64,000 nt of DNA, from positions 205,081 to 269,080 of the forward strand of contig NZ_JAJATW010000002.1 of assembly GCF_020532605.1 (NCBI RefSeq), read 5' to 3'. The stretch is from Marinomonas algarum (GTDB lineage Bacteria > Pseudomonadota > Gammaproteobacteria > Pseudomonadales > Marinomonadaceae). Of this stretch, positions 20,218-27,702 are shown piece by piece. The position numbers and the translations under genes were made by a program. The notes under the pieces are model-generated. The model was not told the DNA's origin and ran no database searches. It saw only the letters and a list, made by a program, of their open reading frames with translations. Numbering within the stretch: position 1 is the stretch's first letter; the number at the start of each line of letters is the position of its first letter.

Positions 20218-20263
20218 AGACACTGCGTATTTGAATAATCCGTGTCTCTCAATAACGCTCAGT

Positions 20264-20617
20264 CTATTTAAAAAGGCGACGCTTTTTTTTATCAATGGTT
20301 TTCCACTGCCAGTTTGGCGCATCGCCCTTCCAAACGTACATAGTAATAAGCAACAGGGTAGAGGTGCCGATGGCGATTGACCAAGGCAATAAATCCACTT
20401 TGGGGTCAATGGCAACACTAAAGAGAATAATAGACGCCAGATAGATCAGCATGACTAACCAGCCTTGCCATGTACAAGGCTTTCCCCACCCCCAGCCATT
20501 TTTTTTCGCAGGAAACCAAACAAGTTTGTGTGTTGCCACAGGGCGTTCTGAGGAAGCGTGTTCCGGTGCTGTATTCTCTTCCGGTGTTTTATTAGAAGTG
20601 TTTTTTGACATGACCAT
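20264..20617 (-). CDS. Small two-helix membrane protein, unknown function
   Basis: This 117-residue protein is not recognised. The first 35 residues are polar and acidic, then WFPAKKNGWGWGKPCTWQGW leads into two hydrophobic helices (about 52-70 and 79-97) joined by DPKVDL, ending in a basic tail. The pattern resembles small uncharacterised inner-membrane proteins of gammaproteobacteria. Two ATGs two codons apart are possible starts. It is convergent with the AraC gene. Confidence 0.65.
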   Translation of the reverse strand: MVMSKNTSNKTPEENTAPEHASSERPVATHKLVWFPAKKNGWGWGKPCTWQGWLVMLIYLASIILFSVAIDPKVDLLPWSIAIGTSTLLLITMYVWKGDAPNWQWKTIDKKKRRLFK

Positions 20618-20673
20618 GTTACCGCTGTTTTAAATTTGCTTAATATTGTGTCATTAGATCAAGGCATTGCACA

Positions 20674-20703
20674 CAAAAAAAGAGCCTGCCGGAGCAGACT
20701 CTT
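20674..20703 (-). terminator. Terminator downstream of folE
   Basis: On the minus strand an AAAGAG-CTGC / GCAG-CTCTTT stem with one bulged position is followed by seven T. Confidence 0.85.
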
Positions 20704-20770
20704 TATTAGCCTATGTTTTATGCTCAATGAAAAGATAACTGAGCATTTTTGCAACAAAGCTGTTTAGATA

Positions 20771-21454
20771 CTATTTTGACAAGAACTCGCCACGCGTTTT
20801 ATCGCTGCGCTTGAACAAACCGCCTAGCGCTGTGGTTTGAGTGGAAGAACTGGCGTCCATCACACCTCGTGATTTTACGCAATAATGCACAGCATTGATG
20901 CTCACAGCAACATTGTCGGTTTCAAGCAAGGCTTGCAGTGTCACCAGGATTTGTTGTGTTAGGCGCTCTTGAACTTGAGGTCGCTGAGCGAAAAAGCGCA
21001 CAATGCGGTTGATCTTAGAAAGACCAATAATTTTATCTTTTGGCAAATAAGCGACCGTCGCCATGCCGTCAATGGTGACAAAGTGATGCTCACAGGTACT
21101 GGTAAAGCTGATGTCGCTCACCTTCACCATTTCGTCTACTTTCATCTTGTTTTCAATCACGGTAATTTTAGGAAATTGACTGTAATCTAAACCAGAGAAA
21201 ATCTCTTTCACATACATCTTAGCGATACGATGGGGCGTTTCCGCCAAACTGTCATCGGTTAAATCCAGACCAAGCGTCGATACCACATCTTCAAACGCAT
21301 TTTTGATACGCTGATATTTTTCTTCCGTGGTTAGGCCATTATCAATCATCGGAGTTTCTAACCCTGAACTGATCAAAGCTTGCTGTACTTTTTTCGCCTC
21401 ATCAGACAACACAAGACGATTGAGGTTAATTTTTTCTGCTGTATTGGCTTTCAT
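20771..21454 (-). CDS. folE: GTP cyclohydrolase I
   Basis: FolE converts GTP to 7,8-dihydroneopterin triphosphate, the first step of folate and tetrahydromonapterin synthesis. The 227-residue protein has the zinc and catalytic residues in [12 protein letters not shown] and the second zinc cysteine in [10 protein letters not shown]; the QERLT and TGxFK-like C-terminal elements are present. AGGA precedes the ATG. It lies 84 bp after folM on the same strand, and a terminator follows, so folM-folE is probably one unit dedicated to monapterin. Confidence 0.96.
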   Translation of the reverse strand: MKANTAEKINLNRLVLSDEAKKVQQALISSGLETPMIDNGLTTEEKYQRIKNAFEDVVSTLGLDLTDDSLAETPHRIAKMYVKEIFSGLDYSQFPKITVIENKMKVDEMVKVSDISFTSTCEHHFVTIDGMATVAYLPKDKIIGLSKINRIVRFFAQRPQVQERLTQQILVTLQALLETDNVAVSINAVHYCVKSRGVMDASSSTQTTALGGLFKRSDKTRGEFLSK

Positions 21455-21538
21455 GTTTTGTCCTACGTTGCTTAACCTGCCTCGTTATATCGTTCATTAT
21501 ATCGATAGAGGCGTTAAAATAAATGACATCCGTTATCA

Positions 21539-22261
21539 TTAAACTAGATGCCGACCTCCATCCAGTGACAAGGTTCGACCTGTCATATAGCGACTGCTTA
21601 GTATGTATTGAACCGCGAGCACACCCTCTTGCTCACCAGGTTCTTTACGCAACAAAGACTTATTCAGTGCTTTATTACGATATTCTGGTGCATCCTCATC
21701 GTTAAACATCAACAACGAAGGCGCGATCGCATTTACGTTGATATTTGGAGCGAAACGTTTCGCAAAGGAATACGTTAAATTGGTTAAACCGGCTTTACTA
21801 GACGCATAAGCAATGTGCTTATCGCTGCCTTTTTCCGCCACATAATCCGTCATATGGATAATGTCAGCTTGGCCGTCGTGCTCGAAACCTGCACATAATA
21901 AGCCTTCAAACGCGAGATTTATACGATAAGGCGCAAATACATGTACTTGCCACATCTTTTCCATCAAGGTACTAGGGTCAACACTGTTTTTTTCTGACTC
22001 CCATTCAGAGGCATTATGAATAATGCCACCTAACGCGGAATAATTTTGCTTAACAGTGGAAATAAAATCATCTACGCCTTTGGTACTCGAAAAATCGGCT
22101 TGAATACACACGACACCCTGCTGCTCCAACGACCGAATCTCTTCTCTCGGCTTACGGTACGTTATGATAACCTGATGCCCTTCAGCGTTTAACGCTTTCG
22201 CACAAGCCAACCCCAATCGTTGCCCTCCACCGGTAATAATAATTGGCATTTTACGCGTCAT
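21539..22261 (-). CDS. folM: Dihydromonapterin reductase
   Basis: FolM is a short-chain dehydrogenase that reduces dihydromonapterin to tetrahydromonapterin, the cofactor of phenylalanine hydroxylase in several bacteria. The 240 residues include the nucleotide-binding TGGGQRLGLACA, the active-site YASSK region in GSDKHIAYASSKAGL, and the C-terminal SLDGGRHL. These patterns and the length match E. coli FolM closely. Pairing with folE supports a monapterin branch. AGGA stands before the ATG. Confidence 0.93.
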   Translation of the reverse strand: MTRKMPIIITGGGQRLGLACAKALNAEGHQVIITYRKPREEIRSLEQQGVVCIQADFSSTKGVDDFISTVKQNYSALGGIIHNASEWESEKNSVDPSTLMEKMWQVHVFAPYRINLAFEGLLCAGFEHDGQADIIHMTDYVAEKGSDKHIAYASSKAGLTNLTYSFAKRFAPNINVNAIAPSLLMFNDEDAPEYRNKALNKSLLRKEPGEQEGVLAVQYILSSRYMTGRTLSLDGGRHLV

Positions 22262-22504
22262 GAATGTCCAGTCCTGTTAAGTTATCTTTGTGGATCTACT
22301 CGTTAAAAATGCTTCAAAAGAGTCTCACTCTTCATTGGCAGATGTTTTAGTTACGCGACCGTAATTGAATAAGATCAGTAAATGTCATCTGTTGTGCTTG
22401 ACCCATCGTAACTATTACGCAATGTTTAAGCCGTAAGTTAAATCAATGAATGACCACTCGACACTTATCGGACCGTTTTATTCACTCACATAAGAGGAAA
22501 CACC

Positions 22505-23428
22505 ATGACATTATCGACAGAGCAATCCGGTCACCAAACCACCGCCATTAAGAGCATTCCACAAGAAGCCTTTGATTGGTACGATGAATACGCTCATGGC
22601 GACATCGATCGTCGTACGTTTCTTTCCCGTCTTGGCACTCTTAGTGTTGCAGGCCTAACACTCTCTGTTGTGGCCGGTGCCCTCACGCCCAACTACGCGC
22701 TTGCGGAACAAGTTTCTTTCAATGATCCGGATATTACCGCCAGCTACGTGGAATATGATTCGCCCAATGGACATGGCAAAGCCCGCGGCTACTTGGTCGT
22801 ACCAAAGGGTGTCGATGTAAACAATAAAGCGGCCGCGGTGTTGGTTGCCCATGAGAACCGTGGACTCAACCCATATATTGAAGATGTGGCTCGTCGCCTT
22901 GCTAAAGAAGGTTTCATTGCCTTTGCACCCGATGCACTTTTTCCTCTCGGTGGTTACCCCGGCAATGATGATGAAGGCCGAGCCATGCAGAAAACGCTCG
23001 ATGGTGCGAAGATTGAAGGCGACTTCATGGATGCTGCTACGTTGCTGAAAAACCATGAGTTTACAACAGGTAAAGTCGGCATGGTGGGGTTCTGTTTTGG
23101 TGGCTACTTAACTAACTCACTGGCAGCGAATATGCCGGATACCATTCACGCCGCCGCGCCCTATTACGGTACACCAGCAAAATCTAATCTTGATCAAATC
23201 AAGGCGCCTTTGCAATTGCACTTTGCTGAGCTAGATAAACGAGTGAACGCGACCTGGCCTGATTATGAAGAAGCCTTAAAAGCCAATAATGTTGACTACA
23301 CGGCTTATATTTATCAAACCGCCAATCACGGTTTTCATAATGACTCAACGGCACGCTATCAAGAGAAAAATGCCGAATTAGCATGGGAACGTACCCTAGG
23401 CTTTTTTAAACAGACATTAAACGCCTAA
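22505..23428 (+). CDS. Tat-exported dienelactone hydrolase family protein
   Basis: The 307-residue alpha/beta hydrolase has a twin-arginine signal with DRRTFLSRLG at about 37-46, a hydrophobic core and an Ala-rich cleavage region near ALAEQ. The DLH triad is visible: nucleophile Cys in GFCFGGY, Asp in AELDKRV and His in NHGFHN. It resembles E. coli YghX and other periplasmic DLH proteins; the natural ester or lactone substrate is unknown. A ribosome site GAGGAA precedes the ATG. It is divergent from folM. Confidence 0.9.
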   Translation: MTLSTEQSGHQTTAIKSIPQEAFDWYDEYAHGDIDRRTFLSRLGTLSVAGLTLSVVAGALTPNYALAEQVSFNDPDITASYVEYDSPNGHGKARGYLVVPKGVDVNNKAAAVLVAHENRGLNPYIEDVARRLAKEGFIAFAPDALFPLGGYPGNDDEGRAMQKTLDGAKIEGDFMDAATLLKNHEFTTGKVGMVGFCFGGYLTNSLAANMPDTIHAAAPYYGTPAKSNLDQIKAPLQLHFAELDKRVNATWPDYEEALKANNVDYTAYIYQTANHGFHNDSTARYQEKNAELAWERTLGFFKQTLNA

Positions 23429-23448
23429 TACGATACAGCGAAAAACGC

Positions 23449-23487
23449 AGCGCGGTTGATGTGATGTCACATGGCCGCGCTTTTTTT
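23449..23487 (+). terminator. Terminator downstream of the dienelactone hydrolase gene
   Basis: AGCGCGG and CCGCGCT enclose a loop containing ATGTGATGTCACAT, itself partly self-complementary, then seven T. It overlaps the last codons of the convergent glycosyltransferase gene. Confidence 0.85.
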
Positions 23488-24591
23488 AGTTCGTATCCTT
23501 AGTGGTTTTATGCGTTGTTGATCTGATACTTTTGATGTTTTTGTATAGGAAAAATCAATAGGCTGATCGCTGCTCACTTGACTCCAAAGCGACTCACACA
23601 GATCGTCTAAGCGCTCGTCATGTCCAGACACCAACCACTCAACCACCGCTTTTGCAACATTTGGGTAACGTATCTGGGCAACCTCACGGGTCTCTAACCA
23701 GTTGGCAATAACCTTTTCATCCAGTGCATCGCAAGTACTGGTCAATCCCAGTAGAGACAACGCCATGACGTTAGAGTGTTGTTCAATTTGCCCTTTTAAT
23801 GGTTTCGTTAGAATACGTCGCCCTAGCTGCAATGCCTCTGAATTTAACTCAAATCCCGCATTACACAGCACAGATTGACATTCACTAAGGTTTTTCTGAA
23901 AAGTCGTTCGATCAAAGGGAAAGACTTCAATATTGCCATAAATACCCGGATCAATGTCTTTGCAATGCACTCGAAAATGGTAGTTCGGTACGGCTTCTAG
24001 CCATTCAAATACCGCCTCACTGTTTTCAAAAGGCAAATACACCAACACATGATCTGCAGAAACCGTAGACTGTGTTTCTGGCATGGATACTAAGGGCGGC
24101 AAAATAGGATGCCCAAAGTGATGCCAATGAGCGCCTAATTGCGATGATACAGGCGCAAAATTCGACATTACCCATTGAGCAAGTCGATTTTTTTGGTAAC
24201 GCGGAATGTCGTGTGTAAACGCATACTGATGACCAAACCCAAGACAAGGCACGCCTTGACGCTTTGCCGCCCAAGCCACAATCGGCTCATAGTCCGTCAT
24301 GACCAGATCATAACCTCGTGTATCTAAGCGTTGTACATCGCGATAGAACTGACCTAAACGGGCTTTTTTATAAGTAGCATGTAGATCTAACTCGCCATTT
24401 CGCGCTACAAAACTCAACCCTTCAAACGTTTGATAGTGACCAAATATCGCCATATCAAAGTAATCTTCTACGGTTCGCCCCGAGAATACAAAGTCAACGT
24501 CAATACCCAGTTGATGCATTTCATACGCCATGGCTCTAGCACGCGTAATATGACCATTTCCTGTGCCCTGAACACCGTACAGAATCCTCAT
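23467..24591 (-). CDS. MJ1255/VC2487-family glycosyltransferase
   Basis: The 374-residue protein belongs to the MJ1255-like group of GT-B glycosyltransferases: it begins MRILYGVQGTGNGHITRARA, the family's conserved N-terminal loop. A late GFELNSEALQLGRRILTKPL segment resembles the nucleotide-sugar site of MurG/UGT-type enzymes. The start is the ATG that overlaps the stop of the upstream PAP2 gene as ATGA; a longer open frame would run 50 codons into PAP2. The two are translationally coupled. A Pho-box array lies upstream of the pair. The acceptor is unknown; diacylglycerol is my hypothesis. Confidence 0.88.
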   Translation of the reverse strand: MRILYGVQGTGNGHITRARAMAYEMHQLGIDVDFVFSGRTVEDYFDMAIFGHYQTFEGLSFVARNGELDLHATYKKARLGQFYRDVQRLDTRGYDLVMTDYEPIVAWAAKRQGVPCLGFGHQYAFTHDIPRYQKNRLAQWVMSNFAPVSSQLGAHWHHFGHPILPPLVSMPETQSTVSADHVLVYLPFENSEAVFEWLEAVPNYHFRVHCKDIDPGIYGNIEVFPFDRTTFQKNLSECQSVLCNAGFELNSEALQLGRRILTKPLKGQIEQHSNVMALSLLGLTSTCDALDEKVIANWLETREVAQIRYPNVAKAVVEWLVSGHDERLDDLCESLWSQVSSDQPIDFSYTKTSKVSDQQRIKPLRIRTKKSAAM

Positions 24592-25103
24592 AACACGACT
24601 CCAATTGCCAGCCCAGCACACAAACATCCTAACAAAGCCCCAATCACCGTATCGGTTGGAAAATGCACTCCTAGGAAAATACGAGACAAGCCTACGTTGG
24701 CTGCCCATACATACAGAATCATATTGAAACTCGGAAACCACTCACTGAGGCAACATGCCATAAAAAAGGCACCGGATGTGTGTCCAGAAGGAAAAGAGAA
24801 CTGATCAGAAGGAATGATAAAACTACTAAAATTTTCTAACGCTTGAGCGGGCCGATTGCGTTTGCAGCCTCGCTTGAGAATAAGATATAAGCTTCGCTCA
24901 AGCAAAAAGCCAAACATCAATACCCAAACCAACTCTTCGTAACCCAGCCACCACAGCGCCCCCGCCAAAACAGCGTACAATGGCCCATCGGCTGAAAAAG
25001 AAACCGCTCGACCCATTCGAGTTAGGGTCACTCTGTGTTTGCGTGCCATGCACCAAGAGAATGTTTGCACATCAAAGGAATGAATATTTTGTAATAGACT
25101 CAT
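24588..25103 (-). CDS. PAP2-family membrane phosphatase
   Basis: This integral membrane protein of about 171 residues has the three motifs of PAP2 lipid phosphatases: KRGCKRNRP, PSGH (in FSFPSGHTSG) and SRIFLGVHFPTD. Such enzymes dephosphorylate phosphatidate, undecaprenyl diphosphate or related lipids on the outer face of the inner membrane. The open frame extends to 25169, but the Pho-box half-sites at 25164-25190 would then sit on the start, so ATG 25103 is preferred. It shares an ATGA junction with the glycosyltransferase downstream, so both act in one pathway. Confidence 0.88.
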   Translation of the reverse strand: MSLLQNIHSFDVQTFSWCMARKHRVTLTRMGRAVSFSADGPLYAVLAGALWWLGYEELVWVLMFGFLLERSLYLILKRGCKRNRPAQALENFSSFIIPSDQFSFPSGHTSGAFFMACCLSEWFPSFNMILYVWAANVGLSRIFLGVHFPTDTVIGALLGCLCAGLAIGVVL

Positions 25104-25163
25104 CAGACGGACCCAACTGGTTATGTGATGATTCCAACATAAACCAGTAAAGTGTCCGTTACA

Positions 25164-25190
25164 TGGCATTCCGGTGACAAGTCAGTGACA
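25164..25190 (-). promoter_or_regulatory. Putative Pho box upstream of the PAP2-glycosyltransferase operon
   Basis: On the coding strand the half-sites CTGTCAC, TTGTCAC and TGCCA follow each other at exactly 11-bp steps (plus-strand TGACA at 25186 and 25175, TGGCA at 25164). This is the PhoB direct-repeat geometry, the same as upstream of phoX, and 60-90 bp before the chosen start. Confidence 0.65.
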
Positions 25191-25195
25191 GAAGG

Positions 25196-26227
25196 TTAAA
25201 GCCAGTTAGTCAACATCAACCCCACTCCCAAGGATTGCGTCTGATGATCGTAATCCAACAAGGACTGCCCATAACCATTGAAATACTGTACGTAGCCTCG
25301 GGTTTTCCCCCATAAAGGAAACGTGAAACCCAACTGAATGGCGCCACGGTTATCATCGGCTTTTAAGTTGTTTCTCAACATGATTTCTACTGTGTAATCA
25401 TCAATGGCGTGAATCAGATTAAATTCACCATAGCCATAATAATTCTCAATATTTGGGTTATCGTCTATGTCGCGGGATTCAGGCAAACGATACCATGGCT
25501 TAAACGAAAACGCGGTATCACCATATTCAAACATAAAGTCAACATAGAAACGGTTCCAAGAACGTGAAAGCGCTTCCGATTGCCCATTCGATTGATGCAC
25601 AAACCCATAAGACACATAGTTAGGTTTAATCCCTAGAAAACCCTGTTTGGGTTTGGTCACAATAAACACTTCTGGCTCGTGGTTGGTATCACGAAACGGC
25701 GCTGAAATAGTATTATTGTAAGACTGCCAGTAGGCTTGCTGAGTGTAAGCAAACCATAAACTGGTCTCGCGTCCGACCACATCGTACGCAACAGGAAATT
25801 TCACACTCAGTTGAAATTTAAACTCAATATTGTCCAAACTCTCACTGCTGTCAGCGTCCCCTAAAAACGCACGGTCATTAGGGCTCGACGTGTAAGCAAT
25901 CGGCAAAAAATAATTGGGCTTGTGGGGCGTGAGCACAAAAGGATTATCAACGGTCGCACTTTCTCGGTTTTCCCGTTGTTGGTACAAGCCATTGGCCTCT
26001 CTGGCGCGCTTCAAAATTGAATCGGGCACTTCAGGCTCTTCCGGTGAATAATCGTCTTGCGACTCTAAGTCCGTTTGCCCTGTTTCAGGCAATGTGATTT
26101 GTAGACGCTCCAAGCCACTCTCTACATTATCTGTTGGCGCTTTTTCAGTTTGCGCGATGGCCGTACCGGATAGCATCACACTAGTTAAAAAAGCACTCGA
26201 CAATACGGCTTTTGAAATGGCTTGCAT
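25196..26227 (-). CDS. pldA: Outer membrane phospholipase A1
   Basis: OMPLA hydrolyses phospholipids in the outer leaflet of a perturbed outer membrane. The 343-residue precursor has a signal peptide (AVLSSAFLTSVMLSGTAIAQ), a proline- and acid-rich N-terminal extension, and the catalytic block HQSNGQSEALSRSWNR with His, Ser and Asn. It ends in the amphipathic strand GVGLMLTNWL typical of barrels. The ATG at 26227 is preferred to an in-frame TTG eight codons upstream, since AAGGG precedes it. It lies beside the PAP2-glycosyltransferase pair on the same strand, but with no visible Pho box of its own. Confidence 0.94.
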   Translation of the reverse strand: MQAISKAVLSSAFLTSVMLSGTAIAQTEKAPTDNVESGLERLQITLPETGQTDLESQDDYSPEEPEVPDSILKRAREANGLYQQRENRESATVDNPFVLTPHKPNYFLPIAYTSSPNDRAFLGDADSSESLDNIEFKFQLSVKFPVAYDVVGRETSLWFAYTQQAYWQSYNNTISAPFRDTNHEPEVFIVTKPKQGFLGIKPNYVSYGFVHQSNGQSEALSRSWNRFYVDFMFEYGDTAFSFKPWYRLPESRDIDDNPNIENYYGYGEFNLIHAIDDYTVEIMLRNNLKADDNRGAIQLGFTFPLWGKTRGYVQYFNGYGQSLLDYDHQTQSLGVGLMLTNWL

Positions 26228-26324
26228 TGTATTGAACCCTTGTATCGACAAACGTCGTCATCGCTTTTTCAAACAAGCAGCGCATTCAAAGGAAAAAATA
26301 CCGCCGTAGGAAAAAGACCTTGTT

Positions 26325-26672
26325 TTAAGATAGAACGACGGTTTTCGCGTAGCTCTCTCGTTCCATTTCACCTATTTCGACTGAAAAACTAACATTTTTT
26401 AATGAAAACTGTGTCAATGATTCCAGTACTAAATGAGAAAGTTGCTGACGCTGCTCAAGCGAACGACCTGACAATAGTCTGACAGTGACATGAACAAAAG
26501 CATCTTCTTGTCCACCAGTAACAAAGCTTTTATAAGGCGTACTGCGCAGTTTAATGTCCGTTTCTGCGAACAGTGTCGACGCAACACACGCACTTTTTAC
26601 GGCTTCCAGCCAATCTGCGGGCGGAACTTCTTGTGCTAAATTTTGACTGTATTCAACAATACAATGTGGCAT
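26325..26672 (-). CDS. 5-carboxymethyl-2-hydroxymuconate isomerase-like protein
   Basis: The 115-residue protein belongs to the CHMI group of the tautomerase superfamily: it starts MPHCIVEYSQNL, where the proline after the initiator Met is the catalytic base. The start is set by this and by AAGGA eight bases upstream, trimming ten residues from the open frame. In HpaF-type enzymes it acts in homoprotocatechuate breakdown, but none of the other hpa genes are present here, so the substrate is open. A reductase gene lies 54 bp upstream on the same strand. Confidence 0.85.
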   Translation of the reverse strand: MPHCIVEYSQNLAQEVPPADWLEAVKSACVASTLFAETDIKLRSTPYKSFVTGGQEDAFVHVTVRLLSGRSLEQRQQLSHLVLESLTQFSLKNVSFSVEIGEMERESYAKTVVLS

Positions 26673-26726
26673 AAAATAATCCTTTTTTAGATTTATTAGC
26701 AATAAAAAATGACCCTGTAGGAAGGG

Positions 26727-27662
26727 TTAGTAACCCCGAGTCAAATCTACCGAGGTCGGAATATCGCCCGTTTCACGGTAATGTGCAATGTTAGAGGCAA
26801 CAATCTCACTCGCACTCTGTGGGTTGGATGGCGCAGAAATATGCGGCAATACAGTGACGGACTCGTGCTGCCAAAAGGTATGATTCAGAGGCAAGGGTTC
26901 TGTCACAAAAACATCAAGTACTGCATGTTTGAGACGACCAGAGTCCAATTCTGCTAACAGTGCCGCATCGTCTACTACCGCACCACGGGCAAAATTAATT
27001 AGGCTGGCATGATCGGGTAACAAGGCTAAGCGCGTTGCATTTAATAAGCCCTGAGTCTGTTTGGTAAGAGGCAAAAGACACACTAAAATGTCGCTTTGCT
27101 GTAACATTAAGCGCAACCCCTGCTCTCCAGAAAAACATTCAACACCATCAAGGTGCTTTGGGGTTCGACTCCAGCCTGCCACAGAGAAACCATTCTCAAC
27201 CAGGCGCTCTGCACTGGCTCGACCTAACGCTCCTAACCCAAGTACGCCCAACCGGCGATTCTTTGCTGAGACCATTGGGTGTGGCAGCCAGCTAAGGGCT
27301 TTTTGCTGACGAGCATAGGTCGGCATCTCTCGATGCAAATACAGCGTCCAAGCCAATACCGCCTCAGACATGGTACTGGCCAGATTAGGGTCCACCAAAC
27401 GGACAATGGAAAAAGAAGCTTCTGGTAACTCATGCACCATACGTTCTACCCCCGCCCACAGACCATGCACCCATTTAAGCGATGGCAGAGCCACTAAATC
27501 TTCCGGATCAGGGTTGGCAACAATCGCCAGTTCACATTGGTGTTTTTGCTCATGAGACAAGTCAGAAAAAGACACGACCGTTTCATTAGGCATCGCTGTG
27601 GACAAGGTTTTTATCCACAAATCCTGCTCTTCTGATGAAACACGACCAACAAAAGGGATCAT
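26727..27662 (-). CDS. D-2-hydroxyacid dehydrogenase (GhrA-like glyoxylate/hydroxypyruvate reductase)
   Basis: The 311-residue enzyme has the Rossmann motif LGVLGLGALG at about 137-146, the DASLINFARGAVVD signature, an active-site arginine region and the HISAPSNPQSA histidine loop. This loop is characteristic of the GhrA branch, which reduces glyoxylate and hydroxypyruvate with NADPH. The substrate is by family only. AAGGAG stands before the ATG. It lies upstream of the CHMI-like gene and is probably co-transcribed with it. Confidence 0.88.
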   Translation of the reverse strand: MIPFVGRVSSEEQDLWIKTLSTAMPNETVVSFSDLSHEQKHQCELAIVANPDPEDLVALPSLKWVHGLWAGVERMVHELPEASFSIVRLVDPNLASTMSEAVLAWTLYLHREMPTYARQQKALSWLPHPMVSAKNRRLGVLGLGALGRASAERLVENGFSVAGWSRTPKHLDGVECFSGEQGLRLMLQQSDILVCLLPLTKQTQGLLNATRLALLPDHASLINFARGAVVDDAALLAELDSGRLKHAVLDVFVTEPLPLNHTFWQHESVTVLPHISAPSNPQSASEIVASNIAHYRETGDIPTSVDLTRGY

Positions 27663-27702
27663 GGGAGCTCCTTACAACCAAATAACAAAGCCCCATGATA
27701 CG

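Noticed and set aside
24592..24741. Longer N-terminus for the glycosyltransferase
   Set aside because: The 50 extra codons overlap the PAP2 gene and are not family-like; the ATGA start fits the conserved N-terminal motif.
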